Origin: an uncultured Verrucomicrobiota bacterium | GTDB taxonomy: Bacteria > Verrucomicrobiota > Verrucomicrobiia > Opitutales > Opitutaceae | Assembly: GCA_903906135.1 (NCBI GenBank) | Contig: CAIVJE010000003.1 | Span: 1 to 62,993, forward strand | DNA: 62,993 nucleotides | Direction: 5' to 3' | Shown: positions 55,975-62,993 of the stretch, one piece after another | Layout of the letters: the number at the start of each line of letters is the position of its first letter | How positions within the stretch are numbered: position 1 is the stretch's first letter | Made by a program: the position numbers and the translations under genes | Notes under the pieces: generated by a model | Told to the model about the DNA's origin: nothing | Seen by the model: the letters and a program-made list of their open reading frames with translations, nothing else | Databases searched by the model: none

Positions 55975-56298
55975 TTAGCAGAGAGGCGGACCGCAGGCCG
56001 GGGGCAAGCGATCAGTGGTCACCCTCAAGAGAGCCAGCGGGCTACGCGCTAGAACCGTGAAAATTAGCTGGGGCGTAAAAATTAAGTCGACCTCAACGGC
56101 GGTCGTTTCCACGCCATGGCTAAACAGGGTGATCGCGCACGTGTGATTGGCTTCATCGCCGTCGTGGTGCAGTGGCGCGTGCAGTTGCGGACTGACATTA
56201 AGCAGACCGAGCAGCCAAATCGTTAAAGCACAGAACGCCGCGAGCCAGCGGGAAGCTGGCATGGGTAGCGGGTGGGACTGAGCGGCGGAGGCAGACAT
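55975..56298 (-). CDS. Small exported His-rich protein, possible metal binder
   Basis: 107 residues with a hydrophobic segment (about 17-35) that is either a signal anchor or a signal peptide. After it comes a cluster of possible metal ligands, QLHAPLHHDGDEANHTC: His40, His44, His45, Asp46, Asp48, His52 and Cys54, then His61. The end is LPPACGPPLC. It precedes the ZnuD-like receptor on the same strand by 100 bases. I recall similar small ORFs beside such receptors in verrucomicrobia. A periplasmic metal chaperone is a guess from composition and context. Confidence 0.7.
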   Translation of the reverse strand: MSASAAQSHPLPMPASRWLAAFCALTIWLLGLLNVSPQLHAPLHHDGDEANHTCAITLFSHGVETTAVEVDLIFTPQLIFTVLARSPLALLRVTTDRLPPACGPPLC

Positions 56299-56429
56299 GG
56301 CGCGAGGTTTCTCTTTCGTATCTTACTCTATTCGTCAAGCGCGCGCAGCAGAGCCCAGTCGTTTTGATAAGGAAGAGGCGGCGGTCGCGCTGAGCTCCAG
56401 TGGTGGCCATGGTCGCTTTAAATTATGCA

Positions 56430-56650
56430 GGTCCTTGCGGCACCTGAAATAAGGCGTTTTGCGTGGTCCGCTAAAAACCTAAAATGTGGTTTTATAGCAG
56501 TGCAGTGATCGACTTTGGCAACAAAGGAGAAAGCTGCTCAAAGGGGTTCGCGGGTACTTGACTGGCCCGTTGTGTGCACGCGAACCCCGATACTTTTGCA
56601 GGTGGCCGGCTACTAAATAAAAAAGGCGCAGTAAATTCTGCGCCTTTTTT
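56430..56650 (+). ncRNA. Candidate structured small RNA gene
   Basis: The region 56299-56667 holds no protein gene. On the plus strand it contains, in order: a closing helix GGCACCTG (56439-56446) pairing with CAGGTGGCC (56599-56607) with one bulge; a nine-bp hairpin at 56471-56497; a small hairpin CTTTG-GCAA-CAAAG with GNRA loop (56513-56526), flanked by AGCAG/CTGCT; a strong 10-bp stem GGGGTTCGCG (56543-56552) with CGCGAACCCC (56579-56588); and a terminator. A TTAAAT -10-like box is at 56418-56423. Flanking genes point left on both sides, so a plus-strand transcript would be independent. It does not match tmRNA, SRP RNA or any riboswitch I know; 6S RNA is possible but not supported by a clear central bubble. 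Confidence 0.5.
56619..56650. terminator. Bidirectional rho-independent terminator
   Basis: AAAAAAGGCGCAG pairs with CTGCGCCTTTTTT over a six-base loop. It ends the POT transporter transcript on the minus strand and the candidate small RNA on the plus strand. Confidence 0.92.
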
Positions 56651-56667
56651 ATTGGATTAAGATGCGT

Positions 56668-58179
56668 TCAGCGCACGCCGCCCATGAGTTTTTTAACCCA
56701 AGGGACTAAGGCAAAGAGCACGAGGGTGCAGGCGCCTACGGCAAGCGCTTGGTGCCAGAAAAAAGTAGCGAGTTGGTCGGCGTTGTCGCTTTTGAACTCC
56801 CCCGCCAGCACCCCGGCGAGTTTATTGCCCAACGCGGCGGCGAGAAACCAAATGCCCATCACCATGCCGAGCAGACGCTGCGGCGCGAGTTTGGTCATGG
56901 TGGATAGACCCACCGGGCTAAGCAGCATCTCGCCGACCGTTTGCAGGAAAAAAAGACCCACGAGCCAGAGCGGCCCGACTTTTCCTTCGGCAGTTAATTT
57001 GGCTGCCGGTACCATCAGAACGAAGGAGAGGGCTACGAACAACAGGCCGAGGACAAATTTCATCGGGCTGGAAGGTTGTTTCGGTCCGAGGGTGATCCAA
57101 AGAAAGGCGAAGACTGGCGCGAGTAAGATTACCCAAATAGAGTTAACCGATTGCCACCACGAGGAGGGGAACGATTGGCCGAGGATTTCGTTCCGCGTTA
57201 ATTTATCGGCAAACAGAGAGATGGTCGAGCCCGTCTGTTCGAAGATGGCCCAAAAAATTTCGGCGGCGAAAAAGAAAACCAGAATAGCGGCGATACGTTT
57301 GCTGTCGGCCGTTGGCTTGAAGGAAAAAAATAAAATTGCGGCGATTTGCAGGGCGAAGAGAACATAAACGAGCGCGGGATATTGATCGCTCGCTTTCATC
57401 GCCGCAATCAGCGCCAGCGAACCAAGGGCGACGAGCGCTAGTTTACCCCAGGGGCGGTCATGATTTTTCCCGGTCACCGGCGCGTGACCGACCTGAGCGA
57501 GCCGCTCGCGCTGCAGCACATACACCACCAAACCGAAGGTCATGCCGACGCCGGCGGCGGCGAAGCCCCAGTGCCAACTATGGACAGGATCAAGGCCCCA
57601 GCTACTCAGTTGCGCTTTCCAGCTGGCGCTCTGGGCGAGGTAACCGGTGATGAGTGGAGCGAGAAAGGCCCCGATATTGATGCCCATATAGAAAATGGAG
57701 AAGCCGGCGTCGCGGCGCTCATCGGTCGGGCTATAAAGGCTGCCGACCATCGTTGAGATGTTGGGCTTGAGCAGGCCGGTTCCGAGGGCAATGAGAACGA
57801 GGCCAGCGAAAAATGTACTTTGGGCGCTGAAGGCCATGGCGTAGTGACCACAGGCGATGATGATGCCGCCGATTAATACTGAACGCCGGGCGCCGATAAA
57901 ATTATCAGCGATAAACCCACCTAGAATGGAGAGCAGATAAACGCTCATCGTGTAGGTGCCATAAATTGCCGCCGCTTTTTTGGTGTCGTAGCCAAGGCCG
58001 CCGTCGGCCGCTGTCTTCACCATAAAAAGAATGAGCAAGGCCCGCATGCCGTAGTAGGAGAATCGTTCCCACATTTCGGTGAAGAAGAGGGTGGTGAGGC
58101 CGCGCGGGTGACCACCGATACCACCGGTGTCCATGACGGAGGGGGCTGGGGATTCTGCGCTAGGAATGGAAGAAGACAT
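56668..58179 (-). CDS. POT/PTR2-family proton-coupled peptide transporter
   Basis: A 503-residue transporter with about 14 membrane helices. The ExxER motif is EMWERFSYYGMRALLILFMV, and FIGARRSVLIGG, GTGLLKPNISTMVGSLY and GFSIFYMGINIGAFLAPLI are POT blocks (PTR2 signature). FVFLAAA-type C-terminal helices end in WVKKLMGGV. It takes up di- and tripeptides with protons. It is a single gene between two TonB receptors, with a strong terminator after it. Confidence 0.94.
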   Translation of the reverse strand: MSSSIPSAESPAPSVMDTGGIGGHPRGLTTLFFTEMWERFSYYGMRALLILFMVKTAADGGLGYDTKKAAAIYGTYTMSVYLLSILGGFIADNFIGARRSVLIGGIIIACGHYAMAFSAQSTFFAGLVLIALGTGLLKPNISTMVGSLYSPTDERRDAGFSIFYMGINIGAFLAPLITGYLAQSASWKAQLSSWGLDPVHSWHWGFAAAGVGMTFGLVVYVLQRERLAQVGHAPVTGKNHDRPWGKLALVALGSLALIAAMKASDQYPALVYVLFALQIAAILFFSFKPTADSKRIAAILVFFFAAEIFWAIFEQTGSTISLFADKLTRNEILGQSFPSSWWQSVNSIWVILLAPVFAFLWITLGPKQPSSPMKFVLGLLFVALSFVLMVPAAKLTAEGKVGPLWLVGLFFLQTVGEMLLSPVGLSTMTKLAPQRLLGMVMGIWFLAAALGNKLAGVLAGEFKSDNADQLATFFWHQALAVGACTLVLFALVPWVKKLMGGVR

Positions 58180-58272
58180 GGTGGATTATATCGGTGAGGA
58201 ATTGCCCTGAGGGCAAGCGCAGGAATGGCCGCCGATGGCTAGGGCTAGGCGCGGCGCGCTCATGGCCTATTT

Positions 58273-60528
58273 TTAAAATTCCCATTCCGCCCCAACGTAA
58301 AAATTACGCCGCGGGGCGGGATCGATTCCATCCGGCCGAATGCGGCTATAATAATCTTCATCAAGGAGATTATTGACACCGGCAATCAAGCGAAGCGGGG
58401 CGTTCGGGACACGCCACTCCGCGGTTAGGTCCCAAACAGCATACGCGGGCACGTAACGCTGTGCGGTGTTGCCATCATCTGCATAGTTATCAGCCGATAG
58501 GGTTCCCGTCAGCGCAAGTTTGAGCGCATCGATGCGCGTGTAGACGAGTCCAAGCCGAATGGTGTGGTCTGGGGCATATTGCGGCGTCTTACCCGCCGTA
58601 GCTCCTTCCTTGAATTTTGCATCAAGGAATAGCGCATTGGCATAGATTTTTAGCGCGGCTGGCTTACTCGCGGTAGCTTGAAGGGCAAACAGGTCATAAC
58701 TAATAGCTAACTCAGTGCCTTGGTGTACGGCTCGGCCCACATTACTGACGGAGGTGAGTCCATTGGGGAGGGTGATACTGCCGATTTGGTTGTAGAATTT
58801 AAGGTAAAATATACTGGCATCAAAGATGAGGCCCCGCGCGGGCTGAGCGCGGTAGCCTAATTCATATTGCACTGCGCGACCCTCTTTGAGGTCGGCGTTC
58901 ACAACGGTCGTGGCTCCATTGGGAACGGCCTCAGTAAATACCATTGGTCGGTAACTTTGCGCGGCGTTGGCGTACCATTCGGCTTGGTGCGGCAGTTGGC
59001 CAGCGGCTCCGAGGCCAAAAAGGGGCAGGGCGGTACGTTCATCCCGCTGCTGCAGGGAGGTTGCCGTGCGGGCGACATTAATGATTTCACGCACGTTCTG
59101 GTCGACGAATTCAAAACGAACCCCCGGCGTTAGACTGAACGCACCAAAACGGAACAAGTTTTCGGCAAAAACGGGTGTATATAATATTTCCCGCTCGGAT
59201 TTCAGCCGCACGGATCCGCTGGTGGCGTCGGGGGAAGTTCCCCGTGAGTCAGTCCGCGGAGATTGGCTATAGTAAAACTGTGCTCCCGCTGTGAATACAT
59301 GACCGTTAGCTCCACCCCAATCGAGGCGCCCCCGGGTTTCAGCCCCGAATTGATCGAATTGCTGGACTTCAATCGTATTGGTAAGAGCTGCGATATTTGT
59401 CGGTAGGGTGCCAAACCCACCCCCTCCCTGCCGGCGGCTGGCGCGCGTGTAATCGATCTGCCAAATGCGACCGACCAAGGTACCTTGGGAGAAATCTCGC
59501 TCCCAAACCACGGAGCGGGCCTGCCGACGAAGGTTAAAGCGATCGTAGAGTCGCGAAGGCGTTGCCCTTTCCGTGGAATAATTGACCGTGCCGGGTCCAC
59601 TGGCAAAGGTAAGCCCCCCAGGCTCCCCGTGCTCCTCGGAATAAGACTCGGCGCTAAAAATAATTCGCGAGTGGGTGTCGGCGCCGATTACAAGTTTAGC
59701 TTGGTAATCGTCTAACTGATAGTCGCTATTGGCGGAGCGGATGCCGTTTGATTCGCGATGATTATAATAACCGTAATAGCCTAATGGTCCCGTAGTGCCG
59801 TCGATATAATTGAAGGTGGCGTAATAATTTTCGCTGCCGAAGGTCTGCAAGGTGCTGGCACCTAGTGCAGTGTCGCTGCGCGGGCGATGGGTTACGTAAT
59901 TCAGTGCCCCGCCAGGTTGGGGGCCGTACATCAACGCGGCACCACCGCGGGTGAATTCGATGCGATCGATCGTATCGAGAGGGGGCACATAATACGCCTC
60001 TGGGTAGCCAAATTGATCGGCATGGATGGGAATGCCATCTTTCAGCACTTGGGTGAACTGAGCCCGGTGAGGCGCTAGCCCGCGGTAGCCTATGCTGATG
60101 AGGGGTGACGTCTCCTCACTCAAAATTAGGCCGGGCGCTTGGGCCAGGGCCTGCCGATAATTATTGCCCGTGATGCGGGGTAGCTCATCAAAATCGAGCA
60201 CCGTGGTTTTTTTCCCGACATTGATTTTCACCCCTTGTGTCGCCGGTAGAAATGGCCCCTGAATATAATGATCCGTTTCTGCTTCGGCTTCGATACGATA
60301 GGTTGGGAGAACCATAGCCCCATCAGGCAGGATAGCGTCAGAGGTCACTTCACTCTGGAGTAATGGCCGAGACAACAAGGTGACAGTTGCCAAGCAGAAT
60401 AACAGGTGCCTCGCCTGTATTACATTCTGCGGGTTAGGCAGTAACGTATCGAATCGCAGCCTATTTGAACGGATTTTTCTGCAAATTAGGCCAGTTAAAA
60501 TACGGCATATAGTATGGCAAACAATCAT
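58273..60528 (-). CDS. TonB-dependent receptor, FecA/siderophore-like
   Basis: About 751 residues from the ATG at 60528. The plug domain has KKTTVLDFDELPRITGNNYR, QALAQAPGLILSEETSPLIS, GYRGLAPHRAQFTQVLKDGI and RIEFTRGGAALMYGPQPGGA with LNYVTHRP; the barrel ends FYVGAEWEF. IGYRGLxPHR and PIHADQFGYPEAYY resemble Fe-citrate/siderophore receptors. The start is uncertain: the signal-like segment HLLFCLATVTLLS lies about 40 residues after this ATG, an unusually long N-region, and no closer ATG, GTG or TTG exists before it. The frame is open to 60660, but that would overlap aroB. Iron-type substrate is inferred from resemblance. Confidence 0.82.
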   Translation of the reverse strand: MIVCHTICRILTGLICRKIRSNRLRFDTLLPNPQNVIQARHLLFCLATVTLLSRPLLQSEVTSDAILPDGAMVLPTYRIEAEAETDHYIQGPFLPATQGVKINVGKKTTVLDFDELPRITGNNYRQALAQAPGLILSEETSPLISIGYRGLAPHRAQFTQVLKDGIPIHADQFGYPEAYYVPPLDTIDRIEFTRGGAALMYGPQPGGALNYVTHRPRSDTALGASTLQTFGSENYYATFNYIDGTTGPLGYYGYYNHRESNGIRSANSDYQLDDYQAKLVIGADTHSRIIFSAESYSEEHGEPGGLTFASGPGTVNYSTERATPSRLYDRFNLRRQARSVVWERDFSQGTLVGRIWQIDYTRASRRQGGGGFGTLPTNIAALTNTIEVQQFDQFGAETRGRLDWGGANGHVFTAGAQFYYSQSPRTDSRGTSPDATSGSVRLKSEREILYTPVFAENLFRFGAFSLTPGVRFEFVDQNVREIINVARTATSLQQRDERTALPLFGLGAAGQLPHQAEWYANAAQSYRPMVFTEAVPNGATTVVNADLKEGRAVQYELGYRAQPARGLIFDASIFYLKFYNQIGSITLPNGLTSVSNVGRAVHQGTELAISYDLFALQATASKPAALKIYANALFLDAKFKEGATAGKTPQYAPDHTIRLGLVYTRIDALKLALTGTLSADNYADDGNTAQRYVPAYAVWDLTAEWRVPNAPLRLIAGVNNLLDEDYYSRIRPDGIDPAPRRNFYVGAEWEF

Positions 60529-60560
60529 GTTTTCTATGAAGATGAGACGCAGTATCACTG

Positions 60561-60574
60561 CAATATTAATATTG
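60561..60574. promoter_or_regulatory. Palindrome, possible operator for the TonB receptor and aroB
   Basis: CAATATTAATATTG is a perfect 14-bp palindrome, 32 bases before the receptor ATG and 69 before the divergent aroB ATG. A second, shorter inverted repeat, GAGA-TAGAG-TCTC, follows at 60575-60587. It does not match the Fur box well. Confidence 0.4.
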
Positions 60575-60643
60575 AGATAGAGTCTCGAAACCTGGCCCAT
60601 AACGGGCGTTGACCCATGCAAGTCACTGCCTTTAAACGAACCT

Positions 60644-61729
60644 ATGATGCAGGCGCTCACAGTTGAAATCGGGGCAAAAAATTACCCGATTCATTTTCTG
60701 GCAACAGGCGCAACTGATATCTGCTTGGCCATCCAGGACTACGCAAAAATGGGCCGACCATCGATATTACTAACGGATCATGGTGTAGCGGAGGCGCAGG
60801 CGGATTTTTTAGCGGATGCATTTGCCGGCATACCGCGACTGGTGGTCGGCCGGGGCGAGGCTTCAAAATCGCTGGAGGTTTTTGGGCAAGTCTTAGAATT
60901 TTTAGCTGAGCATCGTATTACGCGGCAGGGCTTGTTGTGGGTCGTGGGCGGCGGCGTAACGGGTGATCTGGGCGGATTTGCCGCCGCGAGTTATTTGCGG
61001 GGCATCGAGTATCTGCAGGTGCCGACCACCTTGCTCGCCATGGTGGACAGCGCAGTCGGCGGTAAGACGGGCTTAAATCTTGCGGCTGGGAAAAATCTGG
61101 TTGGCGCCTTTCATCATCCGCAAGCCGTTTATGTCGGGACCCATTTTCTGGCGACGCTGCCGCCGCGCGAATTCGCGGCTGGGGCCGCCGAAGTAATTAA
61201 ATACGGATTACTGGGTGACGCTGCTCTATTTACCCAATTAGAGGAAGCGCCCATGCAGATTGGTAGCCCAGCTTTGCCGGCAATTATCCGGCGGTGCTGC
61301 GAAATTAAGGCGGCCATCGTGCGTGCGGATGAGCGGGAGACGGCGGCGGAGGGTGGGCGCGCTTTGCTCAATCTTGGACATACTTTTGGTCATGCGATTG
61401 AGCAGGTAACCGGTTATGGCACTTACTTACACGGAGAAGCCGTGGCGGTTGGTCTGGTGGGTGCAGTGCGGTTATCTCATCGCCTAGGACTGCGGCCGTT
61501 AGCTGATATTGCTCGGGTAGAACGCGTACTTTTAGCGCACAAGCTACCGATCAAATTGCGCGCCCCGCTGGCCATCACCGCGCTGCAAGATGCGATGTCG
61601 CGTGATAAGAAAAATCGGGCCGATGGGCTGCGCTTTATTGTTCTCCCGGCCATTGGGGCCGCGGCGACCCACTCAGGGATCGCGCCTGAACTCATCGCCT
61701 CCATTTGGCATGAGTTGGGGGCAATTTAA
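60644..61729 (+). CDS. aroB: 3-dehydroquinate synthase
   Basis: A 361-residue zinc/NAD enzyme for the second step of the shikimate pathway. GEASKSLEVFGQVLEFL, VVGGGVTGDLGGFAAASYLR, VPTTLLAMVDSAVGGKTGLN, AAEVIKYGLLGD and LLNLGHTFGHAIEQVTGYGT with YLHGEAVAVGL carry the NAD, zinc and substrate residues. There are two adjacent ATG codons (60644 and 60647); either may be used. The neighbouring gene starts 45 bases downstream on the same strand. Confidence 0.96.
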   Translation: MMQALTVEIGAKNYPIHFLATGATDICLAIQDYAKMGRPSILLTDHGVAEAQADFLADAFAGIPRLVVGRGEASKSLEVFGQVLEFLAEHRITRQGLLWVVGGGVTGDLGGFAAASYLRGIEYLQVPTTLLAMVDSAVGGKTGLNLAAGKNLVGAFHHPQAVYVGTHFLATLPPREFAAGAAEVIKYGLLGDAALFTQLEEAPMQIGSPALPAIIRRCCEIKAAIVRADERETAAEGGRALLNLGHTFGHAIEQVTGYGTYLHGEAVAVGLVGAVRLSHRLGLRPLADIARVERVLLAHKLPIKLRAPLAITALQDAMSRDKKNRADGLRFIVLPAIGAAATHSGIAPELIASIWHELGAI

Positions 61730-61774
61730 AATTTGGTGTGCTATCCCTGCGCAACTGACTAAGTTGCTGATCTT

Positions 61775-62419
61775 ATGTCAGCTATCGATGAAGGCATTGT
61801 CCGCGAATATTTCGAGCAAAGTGGATTTTTGGTCCGCCAAGTGCGCAAGTATCAGGTTCAGGCGCGCCGAAAAACAGGCGATGAAGAGGTTGATTTGGTG
61901 GTTTATAATCCGGCCTATTCCGCGCGCAATGCCCGGAAACCGGATTTCTTTCTTTTCGCCAATGAACTCGCCTTCGTGCATCGGGCCATCGTGGTGGTCA
62001 AGGGCTGGCACACGGGGAAATTCACGCCTAATATGTTAAAAAGTAGCCCAGAGATTTTCCGCTTTCTGGAAGAGAATGTACTCAAGGAGGTCACGCGATT
62101 TTTTCCCGTGGATGAGGAAGAGCCCGGTAATGCACCGGATGTGACGAAAATTCTCGTGCTACCGAGTCTCCCGACGGCGGAACCTTTTCGCTCCCAGAGC
62201 GTGGCCATGCTGAAGGAACACGGCATCGATGGCATCATTTCATTTCGCTCCATGTTGCTCGATATCATCGAGCGGGTGGAGATTAACAAAAGCTACGGAA
62301 AGTCGGACACGTTGCAGGTTATTCGGATTTTGAAAAATTATGACCTGCTCAAAGACGCCCAACTCGACTTGATTGCGGAACGCCCGAGTGCGGCGCGCGC
62401 TAACGCTACCCGCGCATGA
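61775..62419 (+). CDS. Conserved-looking protein of unknown function between aroB and lpxA
   Basis: 214 soluble residues, no signal peptide. IVREYFEQSGFLVRQVRKYQ, then DEEVDLVVYNPAYSARNARK, FANELAFVHRAIVVVKGWHT and LEENVLKEVTRFFPVDEEE. The alternation of helix, strand with EVD and strand ending in Lys resembles the core of PD-(D/E)XK nucleases (E38, D40, K76), but the residue before the lysine that should be acidic is Val, so a working nuclease site is doubtful. Its stop overlaps the lpxA ATG (ATGA), so it is expressed with lpxA. I do not recognise a named family. Confidence 0.75.
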   Translation: MSAIDEGIVREYFEQSGFLVRQVRKYQVQARRKTGDEEVDLVVYNPAYSARNARKPDFFLFANELAFVHRAIVVVKGWHTGKFTPNMLKSSPEIFRFLEENVLKEVTRFFPVDEEEPGNAPDVTKILVLPSLPTAEPFRSQSVAMLKEHGIDGIISFRSMLLDIIERVEINKSYGKSDTLQVIRILKNYDLLKDAQLDLIAERPSAARANATRA

Positions 62420-62993
62420 GTATTCATCCCACCGCGATTATTGAAGCGGGCGCGCAGCTGGGCGCGGGCTGTGAGGTTCATGCCCATGCAATTATTAAAA
62501 AGCATGCCGTCCTGGGCGCGGGCGTGGTGGTGCATTCTTTCGCGGTTATCGGCGGTGATCCGCAGTTTCTTAAATTTGATCCTGCCACTATTTCCGGCGT
62601 GCATCTCGGAGCCGGCACGATTGTGCGCGAGCATGTGACCATTAATCGCTCGATTCATGCAGGCCAGGCCACGCGGATTGGGGCGCGCTGTTTTTTGATG
62701 GCGAGCGCGCATGTCGGCCACGATTGCGTGGTCGCTGATGAGGTGGTGTTGGCCAATAATGTGATGCTCGCCGGACACGTAGAAATCGGCGGTTTCACTT
62801 TTGTCGGCGGCGGCGCGGGCATTCATCAATTCGTCCGCATCGGCGAGGGCGTCATGGTGAGTGGCCTGACCCGTCTGACCCGTGATGTGGCGCCTTTTTT
62901 GATGGTCGCGGAGCGGGATGAGGTCCCGGGCTTTAACGTCGTGGGCTTCAAGCGGCGGGGTTTCAGTCGCGAGGCGATCCATGAGCTTAAAGC
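62416..62993 (+). CDS. lpxA: UDP-N-acetylglucosamine acyltransferase, 3' end beyond the window
   Basis: 192 codons are present; the gene runs off the right edge. LpxA adds the first acyl chain to UDP-GlcNAc in lipid A synthesis. Hexapeptide repeats begin MSIHPTAIIEAGAQLGAGCE; GDPQFLKF corresponds to the GDPQDLKF substrate loop; the catalytic histidine is His102 in ASAHVGHDCVV, matching E. coli His125. GAGIHQFVRIGEGVMVSGLT and DVAPFLMVAERDEVPGFNVV follow. The ATG overlaps the stop of the preceding unknown gene. Confidence 0.94.
   Translation, partial: MSIHPTAIIEAGAQLGAGCEVHAHAIIKKHAVLGAGVVVHSFAVIGGDPQFLKFDPATISGVHLGAGTIVREHVTINRSIHAGQATRIGARCFLMASAHVGHDCVVADEVVLANNVMLAGHVEIGGFTFVGGGAGIHQFVRIGEGVMVSGLTRLTRDVAPFLMVAERDEVPGFNVVGFKRRGFSREAIHELK

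Noticed and set aside
60529-60660. Longer start of the second TonB receptor at 60660
   Set aside because: It would overlap the aroB start on the other strand, and the added residues show no protein-like pattern.

Overview
The window looks like a chromosomal segment of a Gram-negative bacterium, most likely a verrucomicrobium of the Opitutales/Opitutaceae type. Lipid A and KDO genes (lpxA, kdsD), two TonB-dependent receptors and a type IV pilus secretin imply an outer membrane. The verrucomicrobial placement is an inference from protein resemblance: the ECF sigma factor with its unusual membrane partner, the long two-part ThyX-like protein and the small His-rich protein beside a ZnuD-like receptor. 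Start codons often lack a Shine-Dalgarno sequence, and genes often overlap by the four bases ATGA. No insertion sequence, phage, CRISPR array or integrase was seen; most genes are core functions.

Layout. 1-5.5 kb (minus strand): the end-truncated start of a PTS EIIA gene, gyrA and gyrB. 5.75-13.6 kb (plus): a coiled-coil zinc-ribbon protein whose stop codon lies in the P1 stem of rnpB, the RNase P RNA, rpsT, an AddB-like/AddA-like pair and a 33-residue bS22-like ribosomal protein. 13.8-18.5 kb: a pilMNOPQ cluster in which pilM carries an in-frame amber codon and pilQ carries a long NGT-rich insert. 18.7-21.2 kb: polyprenyl diphosphate synthase, an ECF sigma factor and a putative membrane anti-sigma factor. 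21.3-28.8 kb: class I fumarase, kdsD, a LysM lipoprotein, and the minus-strand series sufU-sufS-hemN-queD. 29-30.7 kb: a secreted GH29 fucosidase and tRNA-Ser(GGA).

30.9-44.7 kb holds respiratory complex I genes nuoB to nuoN in canonical order. nuoA is missing, and an extra small membrane protein gene sits between nuoE and nuoF. 44.8-53.8 kb: a two-part ThyX-like protein, a coiled-coil protein, a short ComEC, rarA, a secreted protein, ribBA (GTP cyclohydrolase half without zinc cysteines), ribH, nusB, ftsY and a DUF4864-like protein. 53.8-60.6 kb: a ZnuD-like TonB receptor with a His-rich exported small protein, a structured intergenic region that looks like a small RNA gene, a POT peptide transporter and a second TonB receptor. 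60.6-63 kb: aroB, a conserved unknown gene and the start of lpxA.

The strongest points for follow-up are the pilM amber codon, the candidate small RNA at 56430-56650, the sigma/anti-sigma pair, the split ThyX signature, the His-rich protein beside the ZnuD-like receptor, and the complex I operon without nuoA.
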